Assembly (NCBI RefSeq): GCF_958298935.1
Contig: NC_084929.1
Location: 32,987,501 to 33,051,500 of the forward strand
Direction: 5' to 3'
Origin: Phragmites australis
Lineage: Eukaryota > Streptophyta > Magnoliopsida > Poales > Poaceae
Length of the DNA: 64,000 nt
The notes below the pieces were generated by a model. It had not been told where the DNA came from. It was given only the letters and a program-made list of their open reading frames with translations, and ran no database searches. A program made the translations under genes and the position numbers. Shown here piece after piece: positions 10,680 through 23,530 of the stretch (positions within the stretch are counted from its first letter, which is position 1; every line of letters starts with the position of its first letter).

Positions 10680-11462
10680 CTACATCACCAGCTCCGACAC
10701 CCACCCGAAGTCCGGCCCGTCGTCCTCGGTGACAGGAGGCAGCACCGGCGCTACCGGCGCCGACGACGCCGAGGCCTTCCTGATGCTGAGCTCCCGCATT
10801 GCGAGCATAAACTCTTCCATCTCCGCATCCGCGTCCGACTCATCGATGGGGTCGACCCAACTCTGTCGTTCCTCCACCGGCGACACCGGCGGCGACTCCC
10901 AGAGAGACGCCAGCGTCGACTTGGGCGAGAGCGACAGCGGCGAGTCCCCCTTGGGCGCGGCCCGGAGCTCACCCGCCGTGTGAGCGAAGAAGCAGACGTG
11001 GCGGCGGCAGGCCGTGCCCGTGCGGCACGGGCGCGTGCGGTACCGCAACGGGTGGAGCCACAGCTCGAACGTGCCATGCGCGAACGGGCACTTGTTCCCC
11101 TGCGGGCACGCGGCGCCCGGCCGGCGCCGGAAGTCCGGGCACGGCTCGCCCGTGTACGCCACGCGCCGCGGGTCCCGCCGCCGCGCGGCCTCGCCCGGGT
11201 GCGCGTAGGGGCACGCCGTCCAGTCGTGGCTCCGCGCCCGCGCGCAGCGCCGCACCTTGAACTCGTACATCATGAACTCGTCGTCCGCCTCGTCCTCGGC
11301 CTCGGCGTCCCCGTAGCCGTGCCCGGCGGAGAGGTACTCCCCCAGCGCCGCGAAGAGCTGCGGCGGGATCTCCACCGCCGCCGGATCGGCCCAGGACACG
11401 CCCAGCGCCGCGGAGTCGAGCACAAGGTGCTCGTAGTCGTGGTGGTGCTCACGGCTCACCAT
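10680..11462 (-). CDS. Plant arginine-rich tandem CCCH zinc-finger protein (RR-TZF type)
   Basis: An intronless minus-strand gene of 260 residues from the ATG at 11462 to TAG at 10680. An acidic N-terminal part ([11 protein letters not shown]) precedes the plant-specific arginine-rich region with the pattern C73-X5-H79-X4-C84-X3-H88. Then come two CCCH fingers: C108-X10-C119-X5-C125-X3-H129 and C146-X5-C152-X4-C157-X3-H161. Plant RR-TZF proteins bind RNA, often AU-rich elements, shuttle between nucleus and cytoplasmic granules, and act in hormone and stress responses. A C-terminal stretch [12 protein letters not shown] could be a leucine-type export signal (inference). The first finger has 10 residues between the first two Cys, against 7-8 in the usual family pattern. 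The frame stays open to 11816, but a TATA box at 11531-11538 lies inside that extension, so the shorter start is preferred. Confidence 0.9.
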   Translation of the reverse strand: MVSREHHHDYEHLVLDSAALGVSWADPAAVEIPPQLFAALGEYLSAGHGYGDAEAEDEADDEFMMYEFKVRRCARARSHDWTACPYAHPGEAARRRDPRRVAYTGEPCPDFRRRPGAACPQGNKCPFAHGTFELWLHPLRYRTRPCRTGTACRRHVCFFAHTAGELRAAPKGDSPLSLSPKSTLASLWESPPVSPVEERQSWVDPIDESDADAEMEEFMLAMRELSIRKASASSAPVAPVLPPVTEDDGPDFGWVSELVM

Positions 11463-11530
11463 GCCTGCCTGTCCCCCTCGCTCAATTAACCGTGCTTTGA
11501 GGTGGCAGCGGCGGGGTGTGTGGCGCGCGG

Positions 11531-11538
11531 CTTTATAG
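11531..11538 (-). promoter_or_regulatory. TATA box of the CCCH zinc-finger gene
   Basis: Read on the minus strand this is CTATAAAG in a GC-rich context, about 70 bases upstream of the chosen ATG at 11462. A start site about 30 bases downstream would leave a 5' UTR of roughly 40 bases. This supports the start chosen and an intronless gene. Confidence 0.65.
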
Positions 11539-12529
11539 GTCGCCGCGTGCGAGGCGGGATGGACGGACGCGCCGTTGGGTTGGGAGGGCGTGGCATGGGC
11601 GGTATTGAGTGCGCTCTTGGTCGCCGAGCTACATCGGGTCGGCGTGGCTGCGTGGGCTGTGGGTTTGGCGCGGGGCGGGGTACGTGGACGGGCGTGGACG
11701 CCGGTGCTGCATGTTGCCCGCCACGTCGCGAAGCGGTACGGAAGTTTTCTCGGCCGCTGGCCGACGGAAGTGGGCGCCTGTCTCTCCCTCTTCCTTTCTT
11801 TAGCTTTGCGGCTCATCTGGGGCGGTTCCGCTTGGAATCGTGCAATTGCTCAGGGGCAAGAACTTTCGGATAACTGGTGCAGCTGGTGTTCTTGTAAAAG
11901 GTGACAGCTTCTCTGAATCTAGGCATTTGATTTGGTTCTCATATCAGTGTGTGCTATCGTTATATTGAATTCCAGTTCTTTCTTCGCCAGTTCTTCTGGA
12001 TCTATTCGTTCGAATCAGCGACTGAGAGTAAAGTCTAATGATTCATCTAATCAGCGTCGATGGGACAAACGCTCCAGTGTACATATAAAACCCTATATTC
12101 TCCTGTAACGTAACTTCTCTACGGATAAGCTTCGACTACTGAATGAAGAGATAGTGAGATCTACTTCAATATGGTTCTTCAGAGAACGAATATGGGACTT
12201 TTAGAAGAAGACACGCACCATTTTCCCATTTCTGGGAGCCGACTAGAAGTGTACTGCACTTCTGCTGCGAAGCACGGGACACGCGCACGCACACAAGAGC
12301 CTCGTTGTTGCATCAAGGCTCGTGTCAGTGCAGAGACAAGAGGCACTTGGACATTCCTCTCTTTAAAGCATTTACTTCCGTAAGTGATACTTCTTTTATA
12401 CAAATGCACACGCGAACGCTACCGCTAACACGGGAAAACCCCGCGCGTGCACCCACGTTCGGGGAAACGTCGAACACGGGCGGGCGGGGCATTCGCTTAT
12501 GCCCCACGGTTCCCTACTTTCAGATTCAG
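11539..12529. other. Promoter side of the CCCH gene and unassigned DNA
   Basis: GC-rich to about 11800, then AT-rich. Several overlapping plus-strand frames here start in the promoter zone and show no domain. Nothing else recognised. Confidence 0.35.
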
Positions 12530-14790
12530 ATAGATTGCCAGCTAAATTATATCCAGTCTTTTGAGAAGTTATTAAAAATGACTTTATGGACATGTTCAGG
12601 GATTTTCATAGAGCATAATTCTCTCTCTTCAATTTGAATTTGGGGGTGATGTATCATCCTATGTACCTCCTTCTTCCTAAGAAATGTAACACGCTGAAAA
12701 TACAGGAGTATCATCTTATGTACCTCTTCAATGTTAGTTTTAAAATTTTCACTAAAGTTGTCACTAATCAAATAAATACAGTGGCTGAAAAAATAATCCG
12801 CCCTACGCAAATAACCTTTATGCTTGGTCACAATATAATAGAAGGATAATACTCCATGAGACCATCTATGAATTGCATAGGAAGAAGCAGAATGATGTGA
12901 TACTAAAGATAGACTTTGAGAAGGTGTATGACAACGTGAAATGGTTCTTCCTCTGACAGACATCGAGAATGAAAGAATTTTCAGTAAAATGGTGTGATTG
13001 GATCCAAAATATTATGTCTGGGCAGCACGTAGGAATTAAGGTCAATAATGAGGTTGCACCTTATTTCCAAACCCTTAAAGGACTTAGACAGAGAGACCAC
13101 TATCGTCTATACTCTTTAATATTGCGACAGATATACTAGCATTATTGGTATCAAGAGCTAAAGAGGATGGGCAAATCACTGAAGTTGTTCCACACTTGGT
13201 GGATGTTGGATTATCAATTTTGCAATACGCTGATGATATTATCATTTTTATGGATCATGACCTCAAAAAAGTTAAAAATATGAAGCTCCTGCTTTGTGTA
13301 TTTGAACAACTCTCGAGTTTGAAGATAAACTTTTATAAGAGCAAACTTTCTGTTATAGCGAGGGCAAAGAATGGGAGACCAATATGCAAAATTATTCGAA
13401 TATGATATTGGTCAACTACCCTTTAGATACATTGGTATTCCAATAATATATAGGAAACTAAGGAATAATGACTGGAAATGGGTTGAAGAAAGGTTTGAGA
13501 AGAAATTGAGTAACTGAAAAGGGAAACTTATGTCAGCAGGGGGCCAATTAGTGCTCATAAACTCAGTGTTAAGTTGTCTTTTATGAGATTCCCCGAGGTG
13601 TGCTTAAAAGATTGGATCTTCGATTCAGGTTTTTTTTTTTGCAAGGGAATAACCATAAAAAGAAATATAGACTAGCAAGATGGAATATCTTATGCCAGCC
13701 AAAAGACTAAGGAGGCCTTAGCATTATTGATCTCTCTGTCAAGAATATATGCCTCCTTAGTAAGTGAATTTTTCGGTTACTTAATGAGGACAGGATCTGG
13801 CAAAGAATGCTCAAAAATAAATATCTCGACGGTAAAACACTCACCCAAGTGAAAGGAAAAATCAAGTGATTCTCATTTTTGGTCAAGTGGTCATGAAAGT
13901 TAAAAATGAATTTCTCAAATGGAGTTCCTTCCAAATAAAAAATAGGTGTCAGACTAGATTCTGGAATAATAAATAGGTGGGTAATACTTCACTTAGTGTG
14001 CAATATTCGATACTATATAATATGGTGTAAAGGAAATAAGCTACAGTGACAGATATTATGCCATCCTTGCCGCTAAACCTCTCCTTCTGCAGATCAATTG
14101 TCGGGGATAAACTAATTGCTTGACAACATATAGTGTCACAAATAGCTTATGTACAATTATGTAACGAGCCAGACATTTTTAGGTGGGACATCTTTAGGTG
14201 GGACTTGCATGCGTATGGAATATTCTTAGTTCAATCTATATACAAGCAAATGATATCTTGACCCACCATTATTACTGTAAAATATCTATGAAAGCTTAAG
14301 ATTAAGATTTTCTTATAGCATTTAGGTAAAGGTGTTCTTTTGACTAAGGATAATTTGATAAAAAGATATCGTGATGGAAACCTAAAGTGATATTTTTGAA
14401 ACTATAATAGAGCCATTAATCACCTTTTCTTTGAATGCCACTTTGCTAGAATCTTATGACAAATTATTTCTATTCCCTTAGGTATTAAAAAGTCTAGCAG
14501 TACGAGCCGTATTATGGGTAGTTGACTAACAGAAAAAAAAGGTGAGAATAAAGGAAAAGATATTAGTGGGGGTAGCTACCATCTGTTGATTAATATGGCT
14601 ATGTCAAAATAATATTGTGTTTAATTATACTTCTAATATATCTTTAATACAGACAATTTTTAAGGACCTATTGATTGCGTTTCTAAAAGTTATTACAAAA
14701 GAAGATCAAAGGGACGACATTTTGAAGACATGTCAAGCTTTGAAGGTGATGATCATGAAAATATTGATTAATTACATGATATATAGATAA
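12530..14790 (+). pseudogene. Decayed L1-type non-LTR retrotransposon (reverse transcriptase part)
   Basis: Fragments in shifting plus-strand frames give a plant LINE reverse transcriptase: LLPKKCN, then NVSFKIFTKVVTNQIN, then IRPTQITFMLG, then ILKIDFEKVYDNVKW, IMSGQHVGIKVNNE, LKGLRQ and the catalytic YADD (13226-13237, context LQYADDIIIFMDHDL). Downstream, about 13680-14520, come relics of the C-terminal region, including a zinc-binding RVT-like stretch (LKIKIFLWH..FFECHFARILW). Many stops and frameshifts make it non-functional. The endonuclease part is absent, as is usual for 5'-truncated copies. The 3' end is placed where LINE-like coding ends, near 14790; no target duplication was found. 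Confidence 0.8.
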
Positions 14791-16888
14791 CTTTTATATC
14801 ATCTTTTGTTTCACTTTACCTTCCGAATTTCTAATTATCCACGATAAAACTGTGTAATAATGAATAAAATGCTTTATACGTTGCAAAAGGCAAAAACTAT
14901 ATTCCATTATTAAAAAAGCGTCTACTTTTGTGCGCTTTTAAAGACATGTTTGTTTTATAGCCAAAACTTACCACGATTTACCACGTCTAAAATTAGTCAG
15001 GTTTGACCAGCTTAGATATTTGTTTGGTTCGTAACAAAATTTTATCTTTGCTGCTATGGTTCCACGTGTCAATGATTTAAAAAAATATGACAAAATTTCC
15101 TTAGATGTAATAAAATATGATAAAGATTTTGAACGACTAACCTTATGTGAGTGTGATAAATAGTAACTAGATTAGTATATAACTAAACAGATCCTTAATA
15201 CGGACAGGGTTACAAACCTCCTCGCCAAGCCACTTGCATCAACTGACTTGGGAGTTTATGAGCTTCCCGTATGGACATTTTCGCCCGCAGTGAGCTGGGC
15301 CTTTCTCACCATCAGCAGCATTACCCTGCGTTCGTACGTCCGCAGCGTACCCTTTCTCTTTCGAGTTTGGAGCGAGAAATGCATGGACGGACCTGCGGCG
15401 TACGCCAATGAACCATGTTCCGTACGTCCATCGCGGAACCGCGCTCTCCACTTGCTCGAAGGCACGTTCCTGATTAAGAGGCCGGACGGCCTGCAGCGTC
15501 CGTGCGCGCGGGCGTGGCTGGTCCCCTGGAGCGGACATACAGCGATCCGCCCTTGTGCGTGAGGCGAGAGGCGCAGCAGCAACCCGCGGTTCGGCACACC
15601 GTGACGAAAACAGCGGCGGCGGGCCAGCCGCGCGTCCGCCGAGGAGGATAAGTATTGCCAGATGGGCGAGACGCGCGTGCGGGACAGACTCGCAGGATTT
15701 CCCATCCCGTGTGAAGACGCGCGGCGCGTGTGGTTTCTGTCAGGCTCAACTCAGGGCCCTCAAATTGCTCTATGGATACTGCGAGTCTTTAACCTCACCA
15801 ATCATATTTTCTTCATTTTATTCCTTTTTCGATTCTCCTTATTATTCTTTTTATTTTTTTATCTTAAACAGTTTATTTTCGAAGAGATTCGTGAAGAAAA
15901 AGAAAAGAGAATCCAGTCCTAGAGTGAATGAATTTGAGAATCACTTCGTGACGGTAACCGTGAAAGAAAATCGTTAGAGCTCTGAAGGAAACCTTCGTGA
16001 AAAAAATTTAGACCCTAACAAAAATTGAGTGGGGATGGTCTTAGCCTTCACATTGGTGAATGGGCTATCCTGAATTCCATAATATAATCCATCGTGGTAA
16101 GAAAGTGCGGCGCCCATATTATCAAGGAAAATAAAAAGTGCCCCCAAGTACATACGCATTGCATTATTGGATATACACTGAGATTCATGTATATAGAAAT
16201 CTGTTGTAGAATTTATCTTTTTCCTCAACTGCACGAATCTCAGCGCAAGTCAACAAAACAGTGTGTAATGGTGTATACCTTTAAGGGCAGAAAAACCGTG
16301 CCCCGTGCTGATTTTCTTGTCACATTGTTTTCTTTAGCCGGAATAGCTTTTGCTATTGCGATATGTGAATAATGTCCGAAAGCCCGAAAGGATAATGCAG
16401 GAGCACATGATTTGCAACGGACCAGACGTTGTACTGTGTATTATCAACAACCGTAAAATTTATCGAAAAATAAGACCAGCAGTCGAGTCTCCCACCAATG
16501 GATTGACTTGAATATTCGTGCTCGGATCGACGAGTTATTCTGGTTCTCCTGAGTCAACGAGTTTGCGGTTTAAGTTTACTTAGTCTCTGACCCTAAGAAT
16601 TAAGGCACAGGTGGTACTGACGGTGGATAGGCCAGCAGCTTCTACTTCTTAGACAAGCTCCAGCTTTGATTTTTTTTCAGGGTGCTAGGAGGGGAGAGGG
16701 AGAAAATTCTCAGAGTGCTTCAGGCTAGAGCTTGGGTGCTGAGAAGCAACACCTTGCCGAGGTGCTTAATTTTGCACCCAGTGCTAGGAATAAAATAACG
16801 ATTTGCATGCCTGTCATTTATTAGTGGGCCATTTAGGCCTCTTTTGGATTGCAGTTTTTTTTAATTCTATTTTTTTTGAAATTGAATT
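14791..16888. other. Intergenic; possible small MITE and a GC-rich patch
   Basis: Bases about 14947-15195 open with TGTTTGTTTTATAGCC and close with AACTAAACAGATCC, with the phrases CCAAAACTTACCACG and GGTTTGACCAG inside. This resembles Tourist/PIF-type grass MITEs, but only weakly. From about 15230 to 15740 the DNA is GC-rich with overlapping open frames on both strands and no recognisable domain. The rest is AT-rich. No gene call. Confidence 0.35.
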
Positions 16889-17236
16889 TGTTGGAGAAAC
16901 GTTTCAGTCCGGAGATATTTAGACGGTGTATTATAATATTACTATAATTGTTATAGTATCTTAGTTATCACGTGATATGTGAAGTGGTGAAATGATAAAA
17001 ATACCTCTATAGGCATATAATTGTAATATAATATCTTAGGAGCAGATCGGTAATTTCTTGCCTCTTCTCTCTATAAATATGCCCTCCAAAAACAGGAGAG
17101 GACCTCAATGATTTTTTCTCATTACTTTATCTCGCTCTCTCCTTTTCACTCACAGGCTCCATCTCCAAGCTTAAACCTCCTCTGATGAGTGGGGCTCTTG
17201 TTATATCTGTTCGGGGCACACACTTATGCCCTAACA
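16889..17236 (+). repeat. Left LTR (348 bp)
   Basis: Shares with the right LTR the phrases GATATTTAGA(C/T)GGTG, CACGTG(A/G)TATGTGAAG, CTCTCTATAAATATGC, GATGAGTGGGGCTCTTG (right: TTATGAGTGGGGCTCTTG) and GTTCGGGGCACAC. CTATAAATA near 17070 is the likely LTR promoter TATA box. Confidence 0.85.
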
Positions 17237-17260
17237 TCGTGCCGTCCATGGGGATGCGAA
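17237..17260 (+). other. Primer-binding-site-like sequence (tRNA-Asp type)
   Basis: Directly after the left LTR lies TCGTGCCGTCCATGGGGATG. The complement of a plant tRNA-Asp 3' end plus CCA begins TGGCGCCGTTGCCGGGGAT; most positions agree, with the mismatches concentrated near the middle. tRNA-Asp priming is known for several plant Ty3-type elements. This is a by-eye match in a decayed element. Confidence 0.45.
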
Positions 17261-19049
17261 TAAAGAGCCTTGCGGAAGGAGAAGGCGAGAGAAAGCACCA
17301 AGCGCCACGAGCAAGACGTCAGCGTGCAGGCTACCTTCAGCCCCGATGTGTCATCGCCACACGAGCATGCGCTTTTGATGCATACGCAACCATCATGCAC
17401 GCTAGCCCGTACTTGGCTACACCTGCAACTGTGAGCCGGAGTACACCCTCGCCCACCCTTCGGAGAGAACGCGGGGGCCTCTCAGGCCACTCCAAACATG
17501 TCTGGGATAAAGGGGATACAGCTGCGAGCGCCACTCTGTGAGCACGACCCCATTGGCGTCTTGCGAGTGAAGAACCCACGCTTGCATCGGCCCAGGCGAG
17601 TGTGAACGATGACTGTGGCGTGCTGCGAGCTACTCTCGAGATCGTCCGGAGGCAAAGCACGTATGAGTGTGGTTCCCCCATGCCCCTTAGGCCTTGAGCG
17701 AAGGCTAACCCATGTGAGAGCAAAATCAAAGGTAAAACCCATACGAACCTCCACGCACAAGGTAAGTGCATGCACCCATTTATTGCGCAGCAATTATATA
17801 TACCTATTCATTACTAGTGTCAGCTGGTGGTCAGTTGGATCTGCAAGTGGACTAGCTAGTACTCCGGCTAATATTTTCATCCTTATGTGCGATTCTTTGG
17901 GCAAGTGTCCACTACACCTAGTCGTTGTCAGCTTTAGGGTATTGAAAACCTTCGTTTATTAACACCAAAGATCTGCATCCAAGCTAGAAAGATATGGTGA
18001 AAAATAGAGTAAACCCGTTTAAATACCACAAGATAAAGTTATAAATGCTCCATCGTGCATGTAGTGATAGAGATAGAGCAGATAGCCAGTAAAAAAATAA
18101 ACTATCCCACCTGATGCACACACTATCCACATTAGAGCATGGCGTTGCAACATTTGACAAAAGCTTTTACGTTCACACCATGACCTATGGATATTTACTC
18201 ACATGGTGTAAGAAATAGCAGTATATTTTATTTACCATATGCCAAAGAAATAGTAGCATGCATGTGAACAGTATGGGAGGATAGCTCTTAACTTTTGTGG
18301 TACCCATGCTTTCTTGCTGCTAGCAAGCTTATCGTGTGTCGGCATGTCAGAATATTTAAGGCACGTTTATTGTGGCCACTACCTCCTATGGATTGTCGTA
18401 GTACCATATGCATATTCTAACAAATGCACGCAACTAGCCGAGGGCGACCTTGAGCGTGTGCTTAGCTTTCATATATCCTTGAGTCGCGTCAGCATGCTGT
18501 CCGTCGGGCCGCTCCAGAGGCCAAGCGCTCCGTGCCATCTCCACAGACCACGTTAGAGGACGAGCGCTCTGAGATACCTCCATGCACCGCGATGCCTCCA
18601 TGGCCTCTGCTTCTCCGCACCTCCACACACGAAGCCGTCGAGCGGGAGCCTCCCTAAGCCACTACGCCGGAGCCTGGCCGGACCAGAGCCTCCCCCATAT
18701 TCCAGAGCCTCGCCATACTTCAGCCTCAACGGGCTCCAGCCTCGCCGACCTCCGGCACCTCCATGCCTCTCCATACTCCGGAGCCTCGCTGGAGACCTTC
18801 CGCTTGCTGGACCACCTCCGTGCTCACTGCCGGAGCCCTCCACAGTCATTGTTGGGTCAGGCACCAAACAGGGAGCACACGCAAGCATTGAAGAGAAGGT
18901 AACACTCAGACTCAACGCGAACACACACGCGAGCACATTCACACAGAGAAGAAAGCTAGAACTGCTCACACCATATAAGCTCACAAACTGAATACAGATG
19001 ACAGTAACACCTCACAGTCAAAGCTCTGTCTACCTTTCGTAACCCACTA

Positions 19050-19960
19050 TGCTCTACGACTGGAGTCTGTCCGCCTCGCTATTGGTGGAGCACATCTCTA
19101 GCCACCGGAGCCTCCAATCCATGCCTACTCTGGCCTCCGGACTCTCTGGCCACGACTACACCGGAGCCTTCAAGCCGTGCCTACTCCGGCCTCCGGTGTC
19201 TCCATCCATGACTACACCGGAGCCTCCAAGACGCGCCTACTCTGACCTCCGGAGTCTCCGGCCATGACAATATTGGAGCGTCCAAGCTGCACCTACTTTG
19301 GCCTCCGGAGTCTCCAGCCACGACTTCATTGGAGTCTCCAAGCCACGCCTACTCTAGCTTATGGAGTCTCCAGCTACGACTGCATCGAAGCCCCCAGCCG
19401 CGTCACTCTGGCATCGCCTACACTGGCTGTGATGCCTCTATCCATGCCACTCCAACGTCACCTACACTAGCTCCAAAGCCTCCGACTGCTCCTCTCCAGC
19501 ATCGCCTACGCTGGCTCTGATGCCTCCGATCGTGCCACTCTGGAGTCGCCTGCACCAGCCTCCGAAGTCCCCACCCTCTCCACTCTAGCGTCACCTACAC
19601 CGGCTCTAAAGCCTCCGACTGCGGCCGGGCCTCCTCCAGCTCGTTGCCATGCAAGAGACCTCCTCCAAGCCCCTACCGCGTCGGAGGCTTCCTCCGGCTT
19701 TGGACACCACTGTGCCAAAGTCGGAGCTCTGACCCACTTCACCGGAGGCCACGCGTACTCACCGGAGGCTAGACAGTGCTTCGGGTGTCTGCGTTGGAGG
19801 CCAGGCTACCCTCCGACCAACTCTCCGCTGGAGGATGAGCTTCACATGGCGGAAACCCCTCCGCGCACCTCACCGAAGGCCTTCTGTGCTCCCATCGGAG
19901 GCCTCACTCGGAGGCCACTCACCCAGATCCAAGATCCCCACCGGAGCTTCACGTCCTTGC
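19050..19960 (+). repeat. Tandem array, 57-bp units grading into about 45-bp units
   Basis: From about 19120 the unit CTACTCYGGCCTCCGG..TCTCC..CACGACTACACCGGAGCCTCCAAG recurs every 57 bases. From about 19390 shorter units of about 45 bases take over, built on GCATCGCCTACRCTGGCTCTGATGCCTCC. Further degenerate CCTCCGG/CCGGAGGC motifs run to about 19960. The 57-base period keeps frame, so open frames arise, but they are compositional. Confidence 0.75.
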
Positions 19961-20924
19961 CCCGGGCGCTGATGTATTAGACCGGCTAATGTTTGTTTCT
20001 TGCTAGCCTTCATCAGTTCACTTAGCTTCCCCGTGCATACACGTTCCGCGGGGTTCTGAGCTGCTCGCCAGAGGAGGTGCTCCGACCATATTCCATGTCG
20101 AGGGTCAAGCTCCTCGCCAAGAGCCTCACTCCGGCCACCCGCCTTGACAGAGGCTGTGCTCCGACCGCCACCCTCCGCGCTCATCGGTCGAGAAAACCCA
20201 TCTCCTCAGGCTGCGCCAGTTGCCGCAGGAGCTCGAACGAGCTAGCTTGCCCCTGCAACTTATGAGCAGCAATATGAGTTAGCATCCTAGGCCGCATAGG
20301 GCAGGTTGGCTACATTCATAACCAAAATAATAAAGTATGTGCTAGACCACCAGCGCATAGTCTTTACATGTATTCCTTTGCAAGGTACGTGTTACCCTGC
20401 TAGTTCATATTGTTTGCATGCATATCCTTTACTAGGTAGTACTGGTGCATGGTCATACCCATCGCAGGCTAAAAAATCCAGCGATCGACCAACATGTGCT
20501 AGGCGTCTGAGCGCAGCATGTGTATTTAATGCTTAGCAGACATGCACTCTTTTCCTCACACATAAAAGGAGTAGGGCATTAGGCCACGAAAGCCACGCAT
20601 GTGTGCAGCTCTTGCTTTTTGTGATATATGCATGTATGCGTGCACAACTTTCTCTATTTTTTAGGAGCCAGAAGCAGGACCTTGAGTGGACCTAGGAGCA
20701 AGGAGTGGTTGAGACCCAGCTTCGCAAGAATGGTGGACCCCCTCTAGGCGTGCGCAAGCTCCTCCGGACTCGCTGCCTCCGCTTCTAGCTCGGCAGGACT
20801 CTGGCCGTGTGCACCTGAGGTAACGCGCCTGAACTCCTACTAATCACTAGGTACGCCCCACCACTGCCACGTCAAATTCAGCATCGTTGTTTACTTACAA
20901 CATGTACATAGCATTCTACTGCAA

Positions 20925-21300
20925 TTAGCTATTCACTAGCAACAGTAAAACATCAAAGCTTAAAGTTATACCTTAGTCTAGCATGTGCTAAGAATAGCCA
21001 TCTGACCTAGTAATAATTTATGATGCAACTAGCTATTCGCTGACAACAATAGACTATTAAGCTTAAGCCATATATCTGTTTGACAATAGACAGTAAAACC
21101 TAAGTTATATTTCTGTTCACAGTAGACAGCAAAACTTGAGTCATATCTCTATTCATAGTAGACAACAAAACTTAAGTTATATCTTATTTTGGCATGTGCT
21201 AAAAATAGCCGTCCGACCTAGTCATAACTTATACTACAACTAGCTCTTTACCGATAACAGTGAGGTACCAAACTTACCTTAAGTTATGCCTTTGCTCAAA
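20925..21300 (+). repeat. AT-rich tandem repeats, about 250-bp and about 45-bp periods
   Basis: GGCATGTGCTAA.AATAGCC..CTGACCTAGT..AATTTATG occurs near 20980 and again near 21195. In between, the phrase CAGTAGACA(G/A)CAAAACTT(G/A)AG repeats at roughly 45-base spacing. This is part of the LTR element's interior. Confidence 0.55.
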
Positions 21301-21389
21301 CAGTGTATAGACATGAAAACTCTCCTCATCGATAGCATAGCCTTGGTGATGGAGATGCATTAAAAACCTCCACACGAGGAGATGTCTTA

Positions 21390-21990
21390 AAAATCTCCTC
21401 ACCGATAGTATAGCCTCGGTGGCGGAGAGGTCTGTGCCAGAGAGGTGTAAAACCCTCTGGCATCTTGAAGCCAAAGCCTCCATACCAAAGAGGTTCAAAA
21501 CCCTCTAATATCTTGAAGGCAAAGCCTCCATGCCAGATCAGCATTGGACTCTCTGTCATCTTGAAAGCCTAACTAGCCTCCATGACGGCTGCGGCATGCA
21601 CCCTCCGGCATCTTGAAAGCAAAGCACCTGTGCCGGATTAGCATTGAACCCTCTGTTATCTTGAAGGCCTAGCTAGCCTCCGTGACGGCTGCGGCATGCA
21701 CCCTCCGGCATCTTGAAGGTAAAATCTCAGTGCCGGATCAATATTGGACCCTCTATCATTTTGAAGGCCTAGCTAGCCTCCGTGACGGCTGCGGCATGCA
21801 CCCTCCAACATCTTGAAGGCCTAGCCTTCATGCCAGATCAGAATTGGACCCTCCATCATCTTGAAGGCCTAGCCAGCATTTGTGACAGTTGTGATATGCA
21901 CCCCCCAGTATCTTGAAGGACTAGCCTTCATGCTGGACCCGCGAGGGCCCTAGGGCATCTTGAAGGCCTAGCCTTCGTGCCGGAGAGGTC
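21390..21990 (+). repeat. Tandem array with about 101-bp units
   Basis: About five units carry CATCTTGAAGGCCTAGC, GCCTCCGTGACGGCTGCGG, CATGCACCCTCC and ATCAGNATTGGACCCTC at a spacing of about 101 bases; each unit has an internal half-repeat around CATCTTGAAGG. The first units (21390-21530) are more diverged. Confidence 0.75.
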
Positions 21991-22589
21991 TAACACCTTA
22001 TGCTCCAAAAAATATGTAGGTCAAGACAAATCACTAGCTAACGTAGAATTTAGATTTCCCCCAACCAACGCAACTAAGCACCCCTAAAAAATCGCACCCT
22101 CCAGCTGCTAGCGGCCGCAAAGTGCGAGGGGGCTGGGAAACGGGAGACATACGAAGCGTTGGTACAACCAAAGTTAAAAGGTGAAAGTCAACATAGTACA
22201 ACTTCATTCATACATCATACATACATATATACATATACACATACATTCATACATCATACATACATGAGTACATAGGCATACGCGTGGTACAACCGCCTTA
22301 AAAACTTTCCTGCCTCGGCTAAAGCCATGGCATTAGCGCTAATAGAACACGCTCTCTGCCTGCTCACGACCGAAAAGCGAGAGGGGCTGGGGAGTTAGGG
22401 AGTCAAAAGGCTTTGTCGATTCTGCATAAGTTATAGAATTTTGTTATTTCCTATCAGAACATTTTATGTTCGAAACCCTCCAGTACCTTGAAGGTAAAAC
22501 ACTCCGTGCAGGAGAGGTAATTATTCTTCAAACAATTATAGGAACAATGTAAGAAACGAAATTCCAACAAACTTAAGTGCGACTCATAA

Positions 22590-23530
22590 TATGTTGGCTC
22601 CGGACAGCCCCACGCTGCCCCAGCCTCGCCGTCGACTCTGCCTTTGGCTTCCGCCACCAAATGCTCCGGACGGCTCTGCCCCATCACGCCCCTCAACCTC
22701 GCCATCGACTCCACCTCCGGCATCCACTACTGAGGGGGTAGTGGGCTGCCTCCGCCTTCCATTGCTGAGGGGGTAGCGGGCTGCCTCAGCCTCGTCGTCT
22801 CTCCACCCCCGCCCTCTGCTGCCGAGGGCTCCGGACGGCTCTGCCCCGTCATGCTCCTCAGCCCCGCCGTTGACTCCACCTCCAGCATCCACCGCTGAGG
22901 GGGTAGCGGGCCACCTCTAGCTTCCTCTGCTGAGGGGGAAGTGGGCTACCTCAGTCTCGCCGTCTATTCCGCCCCTGGCTTCCGCCACCGAGGGCTTTGG
23001 ATTGCTATGCCCCGTCACACCTCTTAGCCTCGCCGTCGACTCCACCTCCGGCATCCACCGTTGAGGGGGTAGCGGGCCGCCTCCAGCTTCCATCGTTGTG
23101 GGGGTAGCGGGCTGCCTCAACCTTGCCGTCTACTCTACCCCCGGCTTCCATCGCTGAGGGCTCTGGATGGCTCAGCCTCGTCACGCCTCTCAGCCTCGCC
23201 GTCGACTCCACCTCCGGCATCCATCGCTGAGGGGGTAGCGGGCTGCCTCAGCCTCACCGATGACTCTTCCTCCGGCTTCCACCGCTGAGGGGGTAGTGGG
23301 CTGCCTCAGCCTCGCCGTTTACTCAGCCCCTGGCTTCCACCGCCGAGGGCTCCAGACGGCTCTGCTTCGGTCATATCCCTCAGCCTCACCGTTGACTCCA
23401 CCTCTGGCATCCACCGCTGAGGGAGGAGCAGGCTGCCTTAGCCTTGCCATCGACTCCGCCTCCAGCTTCCGCCACCGAGGGCTCTAGATGACTCTGCCTC
23501 CGTCACGCCCCTCAGCTCTGCCGACAACTC
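22590..23530 (+). repeat. Tandem array with about 166-bp units
   Basis: GCCGTCGACTCCACCTCCGG followed by CATCCACCGCTGAGGGGGTAG recurs at about 22701, 22866, 23032, 23198 and 23388, that is every 165-166 bases with one longer interval of 190. Each unit ends with GGCTCTGCCCCGTCACGCC-like sequence. Sub-repeats around GAGGGGGTAGCGGGCTGCCTC give a shorter internal period. No protein assigned. Confidence 0.8.

Noticed and set aside
10309..11489. Plus-strand frames of 224 and 169 codons
   Set aside because: These are antisense of the CCCH zinc-finger gene, whose motifs on the minus strand are unmistakable.
15239..15760. GC-rich patch with open frames, considered as a gene
   Set aside because: No domain; frames overlap on both strands; no promoter or splice evidence.
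17185..19742. Several open frames inside the LTR element
   Set aside because: They follow the tandem arrays, whose units avoid stops by composition; no gag or pol motifs.
18590..23530. Regular repeats considered as a CRISPR-like array or centromeric satellite
   Set aside because: No repeat-unique-spacer pattern; periods differ between blocks and all lie between two LTRs in a plant nuclear context.
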